A DNA stretch of 64,000 bases from Chaetomium olivaceum (Eukaryota > Ascomycota > Sordariomycetes > Sordariales > Chaetomiaceae): NCBI GenBank assembly GCA_039881045.1, contig JAYWVB010000022.1, positions 248,001 through 312,000 on the forward strand, read 5' to 3'. The position numbers and the translations under genes are program-made. This document shows positions 1 through 12,084 of this stretch, in pieces (within the stretch, counting starts at the first letter, position 1; each line of letters starts with the position of its first letter). The notes beneath the pieces are model-generated. The model did no database searches, was not told where the DNA came from, and saw only the letters and a list, made by a program, of their open reading frames with translations.

Positions 1-46
1 GTATTTCTTGACAAGAGACGTCGGAGTGGGGGCGAGCAAAGATATT

Positions 47-79
47 TGGACCTGGACCTGGACCTGGATCTGGACCTGG
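47..79. repeat. GGACCT hexanucleotide repeat
   Basis: About five tandem copies of a GGACCT-type hexamer, one carrying a T substitution, lie just upstream of the MAPKK start codon at 131. They fall in the presumed 5' leader or promoter. Nothing else is visible in bases 1-130. Confidence 0.8.
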
Positions 80-130
80 TTTTTGAGAAATCAGCTTTGA
101 ACTCATCGCTAACATAGCCTGCTGAACACA

Positions 131-1785
131 ATGAAGCCCTCATATCCTCCCCTCGGAATCCCGCAACAACAACACCACAACCCCTCGCCAGTCCCTACCA
201 TGTCGGCGGCACCACCACTCCTCCGCCCCGCCATCCCGGGCTCTCGCCCCGGCGGTCGTGCCCCCCGTCTCGGGCTCGCCATTCCTCCGTCTCCCAACGC
301 CAAAGCCCTCGGAAACCCAGGGGCACCTCCCCCGCGTCCGGCCCTGCCTACATTGCACCTCGCGACCCCCATGGGCAGCAGCGTGGCGCCACAAGAACAA
401 AAACCCCTTAAACCCCAGCTCAGCCTCAGCCTCCAAAGTGCGAGCGGCGGCAGTGAAAGCAGCGCCGCTCACAGCAGAAGCGGGAGCTTTGGACCGCTCG
501 ACGGCCGTGCGAGCAACCCCACAAGCGCCGGCTCCCAGTTCAGCGCCCTCTCCTTCGCAAGTCAATATGGGATAGGGAGGCAGACGGGCGACCCCGTGTC
601 AGCTGTCGGGTCGCTATATTCCAATACGAGCGAGAGCATGGACCTGGATAGGGAAGGCAGCCTGCATGGGCTGGAGAGTTTCGACGAGCTCAGCCTCGAG
701 AAGGCCCGGGCAGCAGACGTTGACGATCTAGACGACGAAGGTTGGCGGATCGTGAGTATGGAGAAGCGGATTATCGAGCTTGGGAACCTGGGTGAGGGTG
801 CTGGAGGTGCCGTGACAAAATGCAAGCTGAGGGGCGGCAACACTGTGTTTGCCCTCAAGGTACGATGGCGGCTCCCCTTTTCACCAACCCAAACACCTCC
901 TCTAACAGTCATCCCCTAGATCATTACCACAAACCCCGATCCCGATGCCAAGAGGCAAATCATTCGCGAGCTAGGCTTCAACAAGGGGTGCGCCTCGCAA
1001 CATATCTGTCGGTATTACGGAGCCTTCGTAGATCCGGCGAGCTCCACCATCTCCATCGCCATGGAGTTCTGCGAGGGCGGGTCGCTCGATAGCATCTACA
1101 AGGAGGTCAAGCGGCTCGGCGGCCGCACCGGCGAGAAGGTGCTAGGAAAGGTCGCCGAGGGCGTGCTCCACGGCTTGACCTACCTGCACTCCAAGAAGAT
1201 CATCCATCGCGACATCAAGCCGAGCAACATTCTACTCTGCCGCAACGGCGATGTGAAGCTCTGCGATTTTGGCGTATCTGGCGAGTTTGGCACCAAGGGC
1301 GACGCCAGCACATTTATCGGCACCAGCTATTACATGGCCCCGGAGCGCATCACAGGGCAATCGTACACCATCACCTCCGACGTCTGGTCGACTGGCATCA
1401 CCTTGCTCGAAGTTGCACAGCATCGCTTCCCCTTCCCGGCTGACGGCACCGAGATGCAGCCCCGCGCCACTCCCCTCGACCTTCTGACCTACATTGTCAA
1501 GCACCCCACGCCCAAGCTCAAGGACGAGCCTGACGCCGGCATTTACTGGAGTGGTAGCTTCAAGTATTTCATCGAGTGCTGGTACGTCCCCTTTACCATC
1601 CCCCTACCACTTTATCAAGCTAACCGTGTTACACCAGCCTTGAAAAGGAACCGGCACGCCGCGCCAGTCCATGGCGTATGCTGGAGCACCCCTGGATGAC
1701 GGAACAGAGCACTAAGCGTGTCAACATGCGCCGCTACCTGGCCCAAGTGTGGGGCTGGGATGATAAGGACCAACAGAAGGCATAG
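131..1785 (+). CDS. MKK1: MAP kinase kinase of the cell wall integrity pathway (MKK1/2 type)
   Basis: A dual-specificity kinase that, in this family, activates the Slt2/Mpk1-class MAPK downstream of Bck1 in cell-wall-integrity signalling. Three exons: 131-859, 920-1581 and 1638-1785, giving about 512 aa, with introns of 60 and 56 bp. The N-terminal 215 residues are Pro/Ser-rich and look disordered. The kinase domain shows the glycine loop GEGAGG (about residue 222) and the VFALK lysine as the last codon of exon 1. It also has HRDIKPSN (about 339), DFG (about 358) and a MAPKK activation segment GDASTFIGTSYYMAPE with phosphoacceptor Ser/Thr positions. The short tail after HPWM ends WGWDD, as in Mkk1/2 orthologues. 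A second in-frame ATG at 200 could be used instead. The family call is firm; the start is less so. Confidence 0.95.
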
Positions 1786-3874
1786 AGACCTGGGCGTGTC
1801 CAGGCTCAACCCGGGCACAACCCGAACGACGAGGCTACACAAGGCAGAGTTGAGGGCTTGGGAAATAAGGAACCGGGCGCAACAGAGGTCAACAGCATAG
1901 CAGCAATAACAGCAAAGACAACAACAACAACAACCACGAGCCCCGTGAATGGGGTGGTGCCCCAACGTTGGGCTGACAACCATCTCGTGGGTCTACCTAA
2001 CAGACGATGACGGTACTGGAGAGGGAACAAGTGACAACGCGAGCGATAAGACCTCTAGAGGGAGACGACCCCACCGGACTCCCTTGCCTTTCTCCACATC
2101 AGCTCCATCCTCCACTCTTACTCACGCATATCTTGGATACCTTGGACATCGGAGCGGGACGGACGACAAACGGAGATCATCCCAAACGACTACAAGACGG
2201 TCAAGTCGGTTTTTTTTTATCAATATCAACGACCTCGACAAGGTCAACATCATCTCTGCCATCGTGGGTCATCTAAAATAACACACTATACAACCACGAA
2301 TGGGCCCGATCGCAAATCTAAAAGGGGCAATGAATATATATGGCTATACACAGTCATTTGGACGCCAAATTTGATGCAGCCATGGCTTATGACCGGAGTG
2401 GATGATTGACACGTCTGGGTGGGGGGCCTCGCTAGTTAGGGGTTGGAAAGTGTGTTTTGTGTCTTGGGGTTTTGTTCGGGTCTTGTCTGGCCAGCGATGA
2501 TGTATGGGGTAGCCGAATCGGTCGTACCTTTTTTTTTCCCTTTCTTCTTCTTCTCTTTTGGGTATCATGGCATAATACCTTTTCTTGCTTGGATCAGGTT
2601 GGGTTGTTTCAGTTGTGGTTGTTGTTTTCAGATTACATTCTATCTAGTGAGGCAGGGCCTAATTTACTGGTAACTACCTAGCAAGCGTAGGCTTCAGCGG
2701 AATGGAATGATTCGCTTCTTGATGTCCAAGTCTCGTACTCTAGTACTCGCCCGTTCGTGTATCGTGATGCCCTCCCCGTCGAGATGTCATCTCAGCCAGT
2801 AAGCCAAACTTCCAGTTGCTCGGCCATGTTACTTTTGCTTCTCTGCCCATGTCGCACGCAACTCAATACTCGCACAACCAACCTTCATGATGAGAGTTCA
2901 CGCGGTTTCGATATAATGGACATGAGACATCACGAAACGGCCCCATCAAGACACAATCAGATCACCAATTTTATTTACGCCCGCCGGCCAAGTATCATTG
3001 TAATCGTACATAACCCATCTACCTTCCTGCAAAAGGGGTATCTCAATGGTTTCGTCAAGTCGTGTCAGTTCCTTCCCAGTAGCAATTCGCCGCGCCCCTC
3101 CCACTGCCAACGCCGAAAGAAGAACCCCAGAATGATCAGGTTTTGACTGCCAGACCTTGCCATCGCCATGCTATGCCATGTCATGCCAATGCCACGTTTC
3201 TCCCTTGCTTGCAAAGGCGCAGGCCGCCAACCAAATGGCAACCCACTCGCAAGGCGAGAATTGCAAAGCAGAATAGAACAGCTTAACACCCCCAGTTTTG
3301 CGGCCCAATGTGTGAGCCGAGTCGATTGATAGCACAAAGTCGAAAAGAAAACGAAAAAGAAAGACGTAGTTGCCCGAGACAGAGTCGTGCAGAGAACATG
3401 AGTGTTTCGCAGATTTAGCTCTGTAGGTGAGCAGGCGCGAGTCGCCATCTGTGAGATACACACAAGACCCATGCGGTGGTAGACGCCGTGGAGGAGGTTG
3501 ACAGGTTGGGTAAGCTTTCAAAATGGTGTGAAAGCGACAGTCATCTCTCCGGTCAGGACAAATCTTCAGGCGATTCCGCGGAAATGAAATCAGGAAATTG
3601 AGGCCGCAACGCCGAAAATGCAGAACAAATATGCTTATGATGAGAAGTAGCGATCGAAAAGCATTGGCGATACAATTAGATCGACCAAACCTGAGATGCG
3701 ATATGCTCAACCAGACCAAGGTAGGTCAACAACAGACCATACCCGCAATCGTAGAACCAGTGCAGATACGCCAATGGAATGCTGTACTGGGATGGCAGCG
3801 AGGGCGCCTGGAACTGGTCCTGCTGCCATAATGGCGTCGAGTGATGCACTCTAACGCCGTCAGCCATGGTGTGA
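1786..3874. other. 2.1 kb convergent intergenic region
   Basis: This region lies between the 3' ends of the MAPKK and PUS7 genes. It is more AT-rich than the flanking genes and has T-rich tracts around 2210 and 2530-2560. Open frames here are short and lack codon structure, domains or plausible splice partners. I see no gene; it presumably contains both 3' UTRs. Confidence 0.6.
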
Positions 3875-6800
3875 TTAGAGGGCGAGCTCCTCAACAGTCG
3901 TGCCCATGAGCTCACGGAGCACGATGGTCGCGTAGTTGCTGGCCTTCAGCTGAAACTTCAGAATCACAGCAATCCGGCTGGCTTCGGGGTCAATGCTGCT
4001 CTCTTCGATGTCGGCAACCATCATTGAAAGCGGGTTGTCCGATGCGGTGCGGAGTTTGGGTACCGGAATGTTGTTAATGAGTTCGGTGTGAGTAGAGGCA
4101 TGGCCGGCTTCTTCAACCTTGACCAGAGCCATGCCATCACCATTGGGCTCGCTACCTGCAGTACTCGTAGCGGCAGTTGGGACCTTGGGTAAGTTCATGC
4201 CGTACCAGTCCATCGCATCGGATGCCATGGACTTGGTCTCTGTGGTCGGAGCATCGGGGGTGGCACTAGTTGCCTGGTTATCGGTGGTGTCCGTGGGGAC
4301 ATTGGAAAGGCCGTCCATCTTGATACCCTCCAGGGGGCCAAAATAAGGGAATTTGCCGGTCTCCTCATAGTACATGTCCGAGACCCCACGGGTTCCGGTT
4401 GTAGAGATGGCGCCCTTGGGGAGAGGAATCATGGGGATCGGGCCATCTGTGAGAATCTGAGGGGGGGATGCCTCTTGTGCGTCGTCGGTCAAGGGCGCGC
4501 CGTTGCCGACTGGGAAAGGCGTATGGGTTCCATCCTCGTTGGGCTCGCCGATTTGGAGAGACGGGGCCCTGGGAGCAGGGTTGCTACGAGGCAGGTCGTC
4601 CTGTGTCTGGCTCTCGATCTGTTGGTGATGACGCGCGACCTTAACACGCTTAGCACTGCCATCGACGCCAGTCTGGACCCAGGTCTCGTTGGTAACGGCA
4701 ACTCCGTCCGAAGGGGGCTCTTGATCAGCCTTGCGACGGCGTGCGGCAGCCATAGCGTTGTCATAGGCATCCGGATTCTGGGCAAAATGAGCCCATTTGT
4801 TGACAACGGGATCAGCAACAGGTTTGGTAGCGGGCTTGGCCTTCACGGTAGCCGCAGCCTTCGCGGCCTTTGCGGCCTTCTCCAATTGCTTCTTGTGAAG
4901 AGCATAGTCAAAGTCGGTGGGGTACATCTGCTCAGTATCATCGCGATACGCCCGAATGGCGTACTGTGGGCTGCCAATCAGGCGGCCGATGAGGGGGCGG
5001 TAGTTGCCGCTCAGGCTGAATTCGCGTTGTTTGCGGCGCATCTCAAAGGGGCTCAGGGAGCCATTCTCGGGCTTGCCCATGAACTCGACATAGTAGTCCC
5101 CGATCTCATTGCGAGGGTATGAGACATCGTAACCAGGGGTGGGCAAGACGACGTCGAAGATGGTGTACTTGCCGCTGGCGACATCGGCAGCCGTCAGGGC
5201 ATGGGCTTGGGCATAGATGTTGTCGTCATCGTTGTCGTCGTACGGGTTGAATTCTTCATCATCGGCGCGATCACGGCAACGGCTACCGGTAACCAGGACG
5301 AGGTCGCCCTCAATGACCTTGGCGCCAAACTTGGACCACCGGCGAGTGGCAACAAAGTTCCAGACATACGACTGGTAAGCGTGGACGTACATCATGCGCA
5401 TGCCACGGGTGATGCTCAGAACGGCTCCAGTAAAGTCCTTCGGGTTCCTACCCAGATGGCGAATGATGGCAGTCTCAGAGCTAAAGCGCTTGGGGAGAAA
5501 CTCGAGGGCCTTCTCAGCTTTTTTGGTCGTCTTCCATGCGGTGATGGCACGAGCGCGGTTTTGGTCGTCCCGATTGTTTTGCTGGTCCTTCGCAGATCCG
5601 TAGCTGGGGGAATGGCCGCCCAAGACCTCCTTAAGGACGTCCTCATCGACATGCAGAATGTCGTCAATGAAGCCCTCATAATCGCCCTTGAGAATCTTCA
5701 TCCCGAGCATATGGGTGCCGATGGTGTAGGTCCCGAAGCGCTGCAGCCCGTAGTAGTTGATGTAACCGTTGTGCTTGAGGTGGGCAAGGCCGCACTCCAC
5801 TGCCTGCTGGATCATCTTCATGCGCTGAGGAAGAGAGCAACTCTCACCACCCAGGGGCTGGCAGCTCTTGAGCGTGATAACGAACTCATTGCCGCCATGC
5901 TGACCGAGCTGCAGGGGTTCGTTGGAATAGGTGAAATCCCCAACCTTTACGTTGGGAATGCGAGTGTTCAACCAGATGAGGTTGGAGGCCTTCTGGCGAT
6001 AGACGCTGATGCGTTGGACCGTGCCGGCACGGCGGTCCTTGGTGCCAGCAAAGCCAAAGTTGGAGGCCTTTATCTTGAGAAGGCGAGCGATGGTGTTGAC
6101 GGCGTCCATGGTGTCCTTGTTTTCCTTGTAGAGAGTGAGGTGGAGGTAATCGCCGCCGACCTCGGCGAACTCCCGGGCTTGATCACGACGGTTGGTGTTG
6201 TTGTTGTTGGTGTTGTCACGCCGCGAGTTCCAGTTCTGGCTAGGAGCCCGGGTATTAAGAGCCCACTTAGATGCGGTTGCAGTGATGACGCCCGTCGCAT
6301 CAGCAACCGTTTCATAGCGAGAACGGAAAATGCGGCGGATTTCCTGTTCGTTGTTAGCAACTGGTTACTCAAAAATAAGCAAGGCCGAGACAAACCTGAT
6401 GAATGGTGCCCCGCTTGGCTCTATCGGTGACCGCGTCAAACACGATAGAGCGCTCCTCGGGAGCCAGCGGTTTCTTGGCTTGGATGCTCTCATCAAGCTC
6501 AGCCAGCTTCTGGGCGGTGGACTCGCCGATCAATTCGGCCAAAGCCTTCCGGTCATCATCGGAAATAGGCTGGACCTTCGGCTTGTTGTCTTGCTTGTTG
6601 TCCGACTTGTTGTCTGGCTTATTGGGGTTGGCAGCAGAGACCTTGCGGTCAACAATGGCCTGAGACGCGTGTTAGAGCGACTTTTTGACATAAACAATGA
6701 GAACAGTGCACATACCTGGGGAGGGGCTTCATTCTCGATGAAATCACGGAGATGGAGGACAGTGCCATCTTTCCGAATCTCGTTGACAAGAAAGTCGGTG

Positions 6801-7074
6801 TAACTGATGGATGTTAGCTGTGGGATCAAATTATGAAATCAAGCCCGACAGGCATGGCTGCAAACCAATCAATAGGACCGCAATCTGAACTCGGAAGTTC
6901 AGGTCGCAGCCATATCATCAGTTGTAGAATGGGGATAGAAAGCAAATAAACTTACCGCTTGCGGATATCGCCAGTCCAGGCAAAGTTGATTGCAGCTGAG
7001 CGTTGCGTGATACCGAGGCTCTTCTCGGTTTCAGCACGCACGGCCGGCACATGTGTGCTCGGGCGTTGAGACAT
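3875..7074 (-). CDS. PUS7: Multisubstrate pseudouridine synthase PUS7 (TruD family)
   Basis: Converts uridine to pseudouridine in tRNA (U13, U35 in yeast), U2 snRNA and mRNA. Four exons on the minus strand: 7074-6956, 6803-6716, 6659-6396 and 6343-3875, giving 979 aa. The TruD signature GFAGTKDRRA (about 253-262) contains the catalytic Asp. Further TruD blocks are the NYYGLQRFG motif and the HAYQSYVWNF motif that precedes the TRUD insertion region. The C-terminal strand KFQLKASNYATIVLREL matches the end of the family fold. The protein is about 300 residues longer than yeast Pus7 because a low-complexity Ala/Lys/Pro/Thr-rich segment (roughly 640-940) separates the last core elements. The ATG at 7074 follows a CT-rich leader and opens directly into a conserved N-terminal block that is continuous across three short exons. 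Confidence 0.95.
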
Positions 7075-9168
7075 GCTGTCTTGAGTGGGAGGATGTCTCA
7101 AAAGAAGCCCGTGAGTCGCTAGTGAGCGACGATAATGTCGGTCGTCTAGTATCAACCGACTGTGATGGCAATTGCTTTGTCGGTGGTGATCTGGAAGAAC
7201 AAGTTGGTTGTCAGAATTGAGAAGGTGTGGGGAGTGAGTGAAGAAGAGGAAGAGCGGGTGGAATGTAGAAGAGGAAGTGAAATTTTTAATGGCGAGAAGA
7301 AGTGGAAAGAAAGTGTGGAAGGTAAATAAATCGGTAGAAGGGTGTTTTGGGGCAGCGGCAAGGAAACTTAGTTGCAACTTTGAGATGAAACAACAAACTC
7401 GCGAGTAAGTAATTTCACTGCAAAGACAATTTGATTGGCCGGAAAAAGAATACAAGGAAATAGAAAAATCCAAGCTACATTACCTTTACCAGTATCCCAA
7501 AGCTTGAGCAATGCCGGATGGGGTTGTGAGGCGACAAGCTGCAGGAGTTTCAGAAGCCTTGAGTGGTGTGAACTCGAGGTTGCAAGAAAAAAGTCGTGGC
7601 TCATTGAGAGGTGTGGACCCTGGCAGATGGCCAGGCGAACCAGGGACCGGCAGAATCGCGGGGTACACGGAACGAGCGGGGCATGGTTTCACCGCCCGAT
7701 GTGAGAGATCCAAACTTGGAGAGATGGGGGTTTCTCATTGGCCAATGCCTCCGGCCAGTTTGGCGGCCCGGAAGCTTGCACCGGCCGCCCGTGCCCTGGT
7801 ACCTGGTGTGCCTGGCTAGCGCAGTCCCTGTTTGCACTCGAACATGCAAAATAGGTGCTTGGTGGGTTAACCACTAGTTAGGTATGGGTATCCCTCGAGG
7901 GAGCACCTCCCTTCCACATCTAACTATTATGCTGAGCTGCACTTGGCTTTACATTGTTTCTGTTCTGCGAGTTCGGTACTGGGAGATGGAAGGGCGTGAA
8001 AATGGGATGGTTTTTGTGTTACAAGAGGGTACGCATGTTGAGAGCCAAAGATCATTAGTTCGAGATATTTTGTTAGACCATTTGAACTCAAGGAAATGGT
8101 CTCTCAAAGAAATGTATCATGGCATTGAATGCCTAGGCTTTTGAAGGTAACAGAGGGAGCTGCAACTAAGATAGACCGGAGCCTTGCTGAAGCACCACCA
8201 AGCGGACAACTGCGAGTCATGGAAACAGCGTAGTATTGCCATGGGGTGGATGATTCTCTGGTCACACATATCTAGATACCCTTTACAAACTCATGGACCG
8301 TATTGTCAACAGACGAGGCGGTCTATGGCCTGTGAAGCACCTACATGGTGAGGCAGGCGGGGGTCACAATACACACCTCACACTCTCACGCGACAGTTTA
8401 TAGTTTGGCAGAGATTTCGACCGAATTCCATCGCAGAGACAGTAAGAAATCCGAAAAGAGATATGCAGGGAAGGAGACACCGGCGAGTGTATAGGCTAAT
8501 TGGTCAAACCGTCGGCGAGGAATGCGGTACAGGAATGGCTGGGAAATCTACGGCCGAAAGAGGACGGCATGAGAATGTGAAGCTTGGTTGATCTACAGGC
8601 TGGAGCTGCTGAAACTCGAGACGAAAAGAGCAGACACAACTGTTTGTGGTGGCAGTTATAAAATAACCCAAATCGGCTCCCTTGGTTTGGGCATCACTTG
8701 CCCGCAAATTGGTCATTTTGCTGGCATTTTCGGAAACCCAATCACCTTTGTTGTCGCCCTGCAGCGCCTGTCTTATTCGAAGACTGTCGAGTCCAGGAGA
8801 ACAAGGCCCAACGAGCTGCCGTCCAATTAAACTAAAACCTGCAATCCCTGGGTATCGATCGGTCCCTCTCGGCTGCGGGTGCCGGCGTGGCTATTGACAC
8901 AGTGCACTATTGGCGGGGCTGGGTCCAGCCGCCAACCAGGGTTGCGTCCAAGATGCAAGCGAAGAGGGAGAGATCACCGAGATCTCAGAGGTCACAGGGC
9001 GTGACAATAGCAGCAACACCAAAAACAGCAGCTACAACAACTTTCCGAAACTATCGCCTCAAAAACTTTTATAAAAGCAGATGGCGACAGCAGCTTTGCC
9101 AAGCTCCCTCCGAAACTAAAGTACAAATCTGGATAGAAATCCCCGCCCAGTCGGCCCTCGTCAACAAA
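7075..9168. other. 2.1 kb divergent intergenic region (PUS7 / alpha-actinin promoters)
   Basis: Shared upstream region of two divergently transcribed genes. A pyrimidine-rich minus-strand leader (7200-7340) precedes PUS7, and a CAGCA/ACA-rich leader (9000-9060) precedes alpha-actinin. No coding sequence, RNA gene or repeat family could be supported. Confidence 0.55.
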
Positions 9169-11232
9169 ATGGCCTTCGCTGAGCAGCAACGCTGGATCAC
9201 GGTCCAGCAAAAGACGTTTACGAAATGGTTGAACACCAAGGTGGAAACCCGCGGTCTCGAAGTCAAGGATCTGGTGCAGGACCTATCTGATGGAGTATGT
9301 GTTTTTTCCAAATACTGATGACGAAGAACTGTCTTTGCTGATACTCGTTTATTCTCTGCCCAGGTCATGCTCATCCATCTACTCGAATGTCTCTCCAGCG
9401 AGTCGCTCGGCCGATATGCCGCCAAACCCAAGCTGCGCGTGCAGCGCTTCGAGAACGCAAATAGAGCCCTCGACTTTATTAAGTCACGCGGAATCCAAAT
9501 GACGAATATCGGTGCCGAGGACGTGGTAGACGGCAACCGCAAAATTATCCTGGGCTTGATATGGACCCTCATTCTACGCTTTACCATCAACGACATCAAC
9601 GAGGAGGGTATGACAGCCAAGGAAGGCTTGCTACTATGGTGCCAGCGCAAGACAGCCTGCTACGACGAGGTGGACGTACGCGACTTCAGCGCCAGCTGGA
9701 ACGACGGGTTGGCATTCTGCGCCTTACTCGACATCCACCGACCGGACCTTATCGACTACGATGCGCTCGACAAGTCAGATCACAGAGGGAACATGCAGAT
9801 GGCGTTCGATATTGCTCATAAGGAGATCGGTATCCCCAAGCTGCTCGACGTGGAGGACGTGTGCGACGTGGCGAAGCCCGACGAGCGCAGTTTGATGACC
9901 TACATCGCCTACTGGTTCCACGCCTTCTCGCAGATGGAGAAAGTCGAGAACGCCGGTCGCCGTGTGGAGAAGTTTGTGAACAATATGCGGGGCGCTTGGG
10001 ATATGCAGAGCGCCTACGAGCGGCGGATGAGAGCGTTACTGAAGGTCATACGCGAGCAAATGGAGAGCTGGCAGCTGGCGACATTCGAAGGCACCTATAC
10101 CGACGCCAAAGCGCAAGCGGCTAACTTTGCGGCTTACAAGAGGGGGTTGAAGCGGGAGTGGGTAGCAGAGAAGAGCGAGCTCGCGACCTTGTTGGGCAAC
10201 ATCAAGACTAAGCTCGGCACATATCGACTACGCCCATATGACCCACCGGCAGAGGTGAGGTTGGAGACGCTGGACCAAGAATGGACGAACCTGACCAAGG
10301 CGGAGATGGTCCGGGGGCAGCTGATTAACGAGACCATCAGAGAGTATGTACCTCCCGAGCTCAGCGTCGCAGAAGGCTTACTAACATGACCCAGTATTAA
10401 AAACGCCCTAAGGAAGTCCTTTGCCGACAAGGCCAACGACTTTGCCCTAGCGCTCAACACCATCCAGCTCGCCATCTCTGGCCTAGAAGGCGACGTGGAA
10501 GACCAACTACATCACGTGCGGAAGCTCTCGGAAAACCTCCCTCCTCTCGACGCCTTCCTCAAGACCATCGCGGCGGTCGACGCTAAGTGCCAAGAAGCCA
10601 ACATTGAAGAGAACGACTTCACCACGTACACCTATGACGAGCTCTGCTACGAGCTCTCCCTCGTCAAGTCCTCCGTCTCCAAGAAGCTCGCCTTCCTCGA
10701 GAACCAGATGGTCGCCCGCAACATGACCAACCTGACGCCGATCCAGCTCGAAGAGTTCGAGTCCGTCTTCCGCCACTTCGACCGCGACGACACAAACTGT
10801 CTGTCGGAACTCGAATTCAGCGCCGCACTCGCCTCATTAGGCCTAATCTTCTCCGAGGACGAGATGCACGACTACTTCCTCGACACGTCGGGCGGGCTGG
10901 ACCGCGTCACGTTCGAGCAGTTTATCCGCTTCATGGTGGACGTAACCGAGGACCAGAACACGGCCGAGCAGGTGTTCCAGAGCTTCCGCGAGGTCGCCGA
11001 CGGGAAGCCCTACGTCACCGAGATGGACCTGCGCCACTCGCTCGTGCCGGACGATGTCATCGAGAAGCTGGTCGAGATCATGCCGGGCCACAGCGGGCCC
11101 GACATGCAATCCGACCGCGGGCAGCCGCAGTTTGATTACATTGCCTTTATGGACAAGATGATTGGGGATGCCGAGCCTGGGAGGTCGAGTCCGTCGAGGG
11201 GGTCCATGAATGGGGGCACTGATTTGATTTGA
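9169..11232 (+). CDS. Alpha-actinin, actin cross-linker
   Basis: Cross-links F-actin at the contractile ring and cortex. Exons 9169-9294, 9364-10343 and 10395-11232 give 647 aa, the usual size for fungal alpha-actinin, which has fewer spectrin repeats than the animal protein. Tandem calponin-homology domains occupy about residues 8-230, with WITVQQKTFTKWLN at the start of CH1 and GLLLWCQRKTACY opening CH2. Helical spectrin-like segments follow (about 235-480). A C-terminal EF-hand pair holds a loop DRDDTNCLSELE with Asp at positions 1 and 3 and Glu at 12. A second, degenerate EF region and the tail end in GGTDLI. The ATG at 9169 starts directly before the conserved CH1 helix, so the start is well supported. 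Confidence 0.96.
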
Positions 11233-12084
11233 TTTGATGGAAATTGTGCGTGGGGTTTATTCTGGCGTCGCTCTGGGAGCGGAAGTAGGTTCGCTTCACA
11301 TCTCTTTTCGTCATATTCTTTCTTTTAATAGTCTTGTTAAGCATAGCGGGCATGGTTGGTTTTGGGGGATACAGATCAGATTTTACCAATTCAACCTTGC
11401 TAATACCGACGGCGGTTATGCTGTATTTGAGTAGCAGGAGGTAAAAAAAAATTAAATCAGATTACCATTGGGTTCAACTCGTCTTGGTCGAAGTCTTGTT
11501 TCTTTTTTCTTTTCTACACACAACACCTCGTTCCTCTTGTGATATCAACCAAAAGATAACAAAAAGTATCACGACTATCAAACCACAACGGCAAAAGCTC
11601 ACCGCCCAACTCCCTCCTCGGGAGCCGGCCGACTACGAAACCCCGTCGGGTTTGCAATAGCGCCCCGGGGCTGGCTCGAACCGGCACCTCCCCGACGCAA
11701 TCCGGTCGGCGGGTATGTGCAGGAGGTGGGAAACTGGCCGCGCAGACCTGGTATATCAAGGGGCCTGAGGTGTTCGGTGCCCAACAAGAGAGAAAAGAAA
11801 AGAAAAAGAGAACTGCTTAAAAAGGGGAACGGTTCACTTGCTTTGAGTGTTTCCTTCGTAAAAACAATGAAAGATTTCGCTTGTCTATCCAACCCAACCA
11901 AACCAATTCTAGCAGATACATCGCTTCGCCCACCGCCCATCCATAAAACCTGTGATCCAGCCAGCCAGTCCATGCTCCCCCCACCCATCTATCTATCTCG
12001 CGCCTCAACATCGAAATGACACGACAGCACCCGACTGGCCGTCACGGTAAAAGTTGATCATAGAAAAAGAGAGGTCATGGCCAG
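11233..12084. other. Convergent intergenic region, 3' UTRs
   Basis: This 850 bp region lies between the ends of the alpha-actinin and VPS9-domain genes. It has A-rich runs near 11444 and 11790-11825. No gene is supported. Confidence 0.6.

Noticed and set aside
5201..6430. 409-codon open frame on the plus strand
   Set aside because: Antisense to the PUS7 core; a Val/Leu/Gly-rich shadow without domain.
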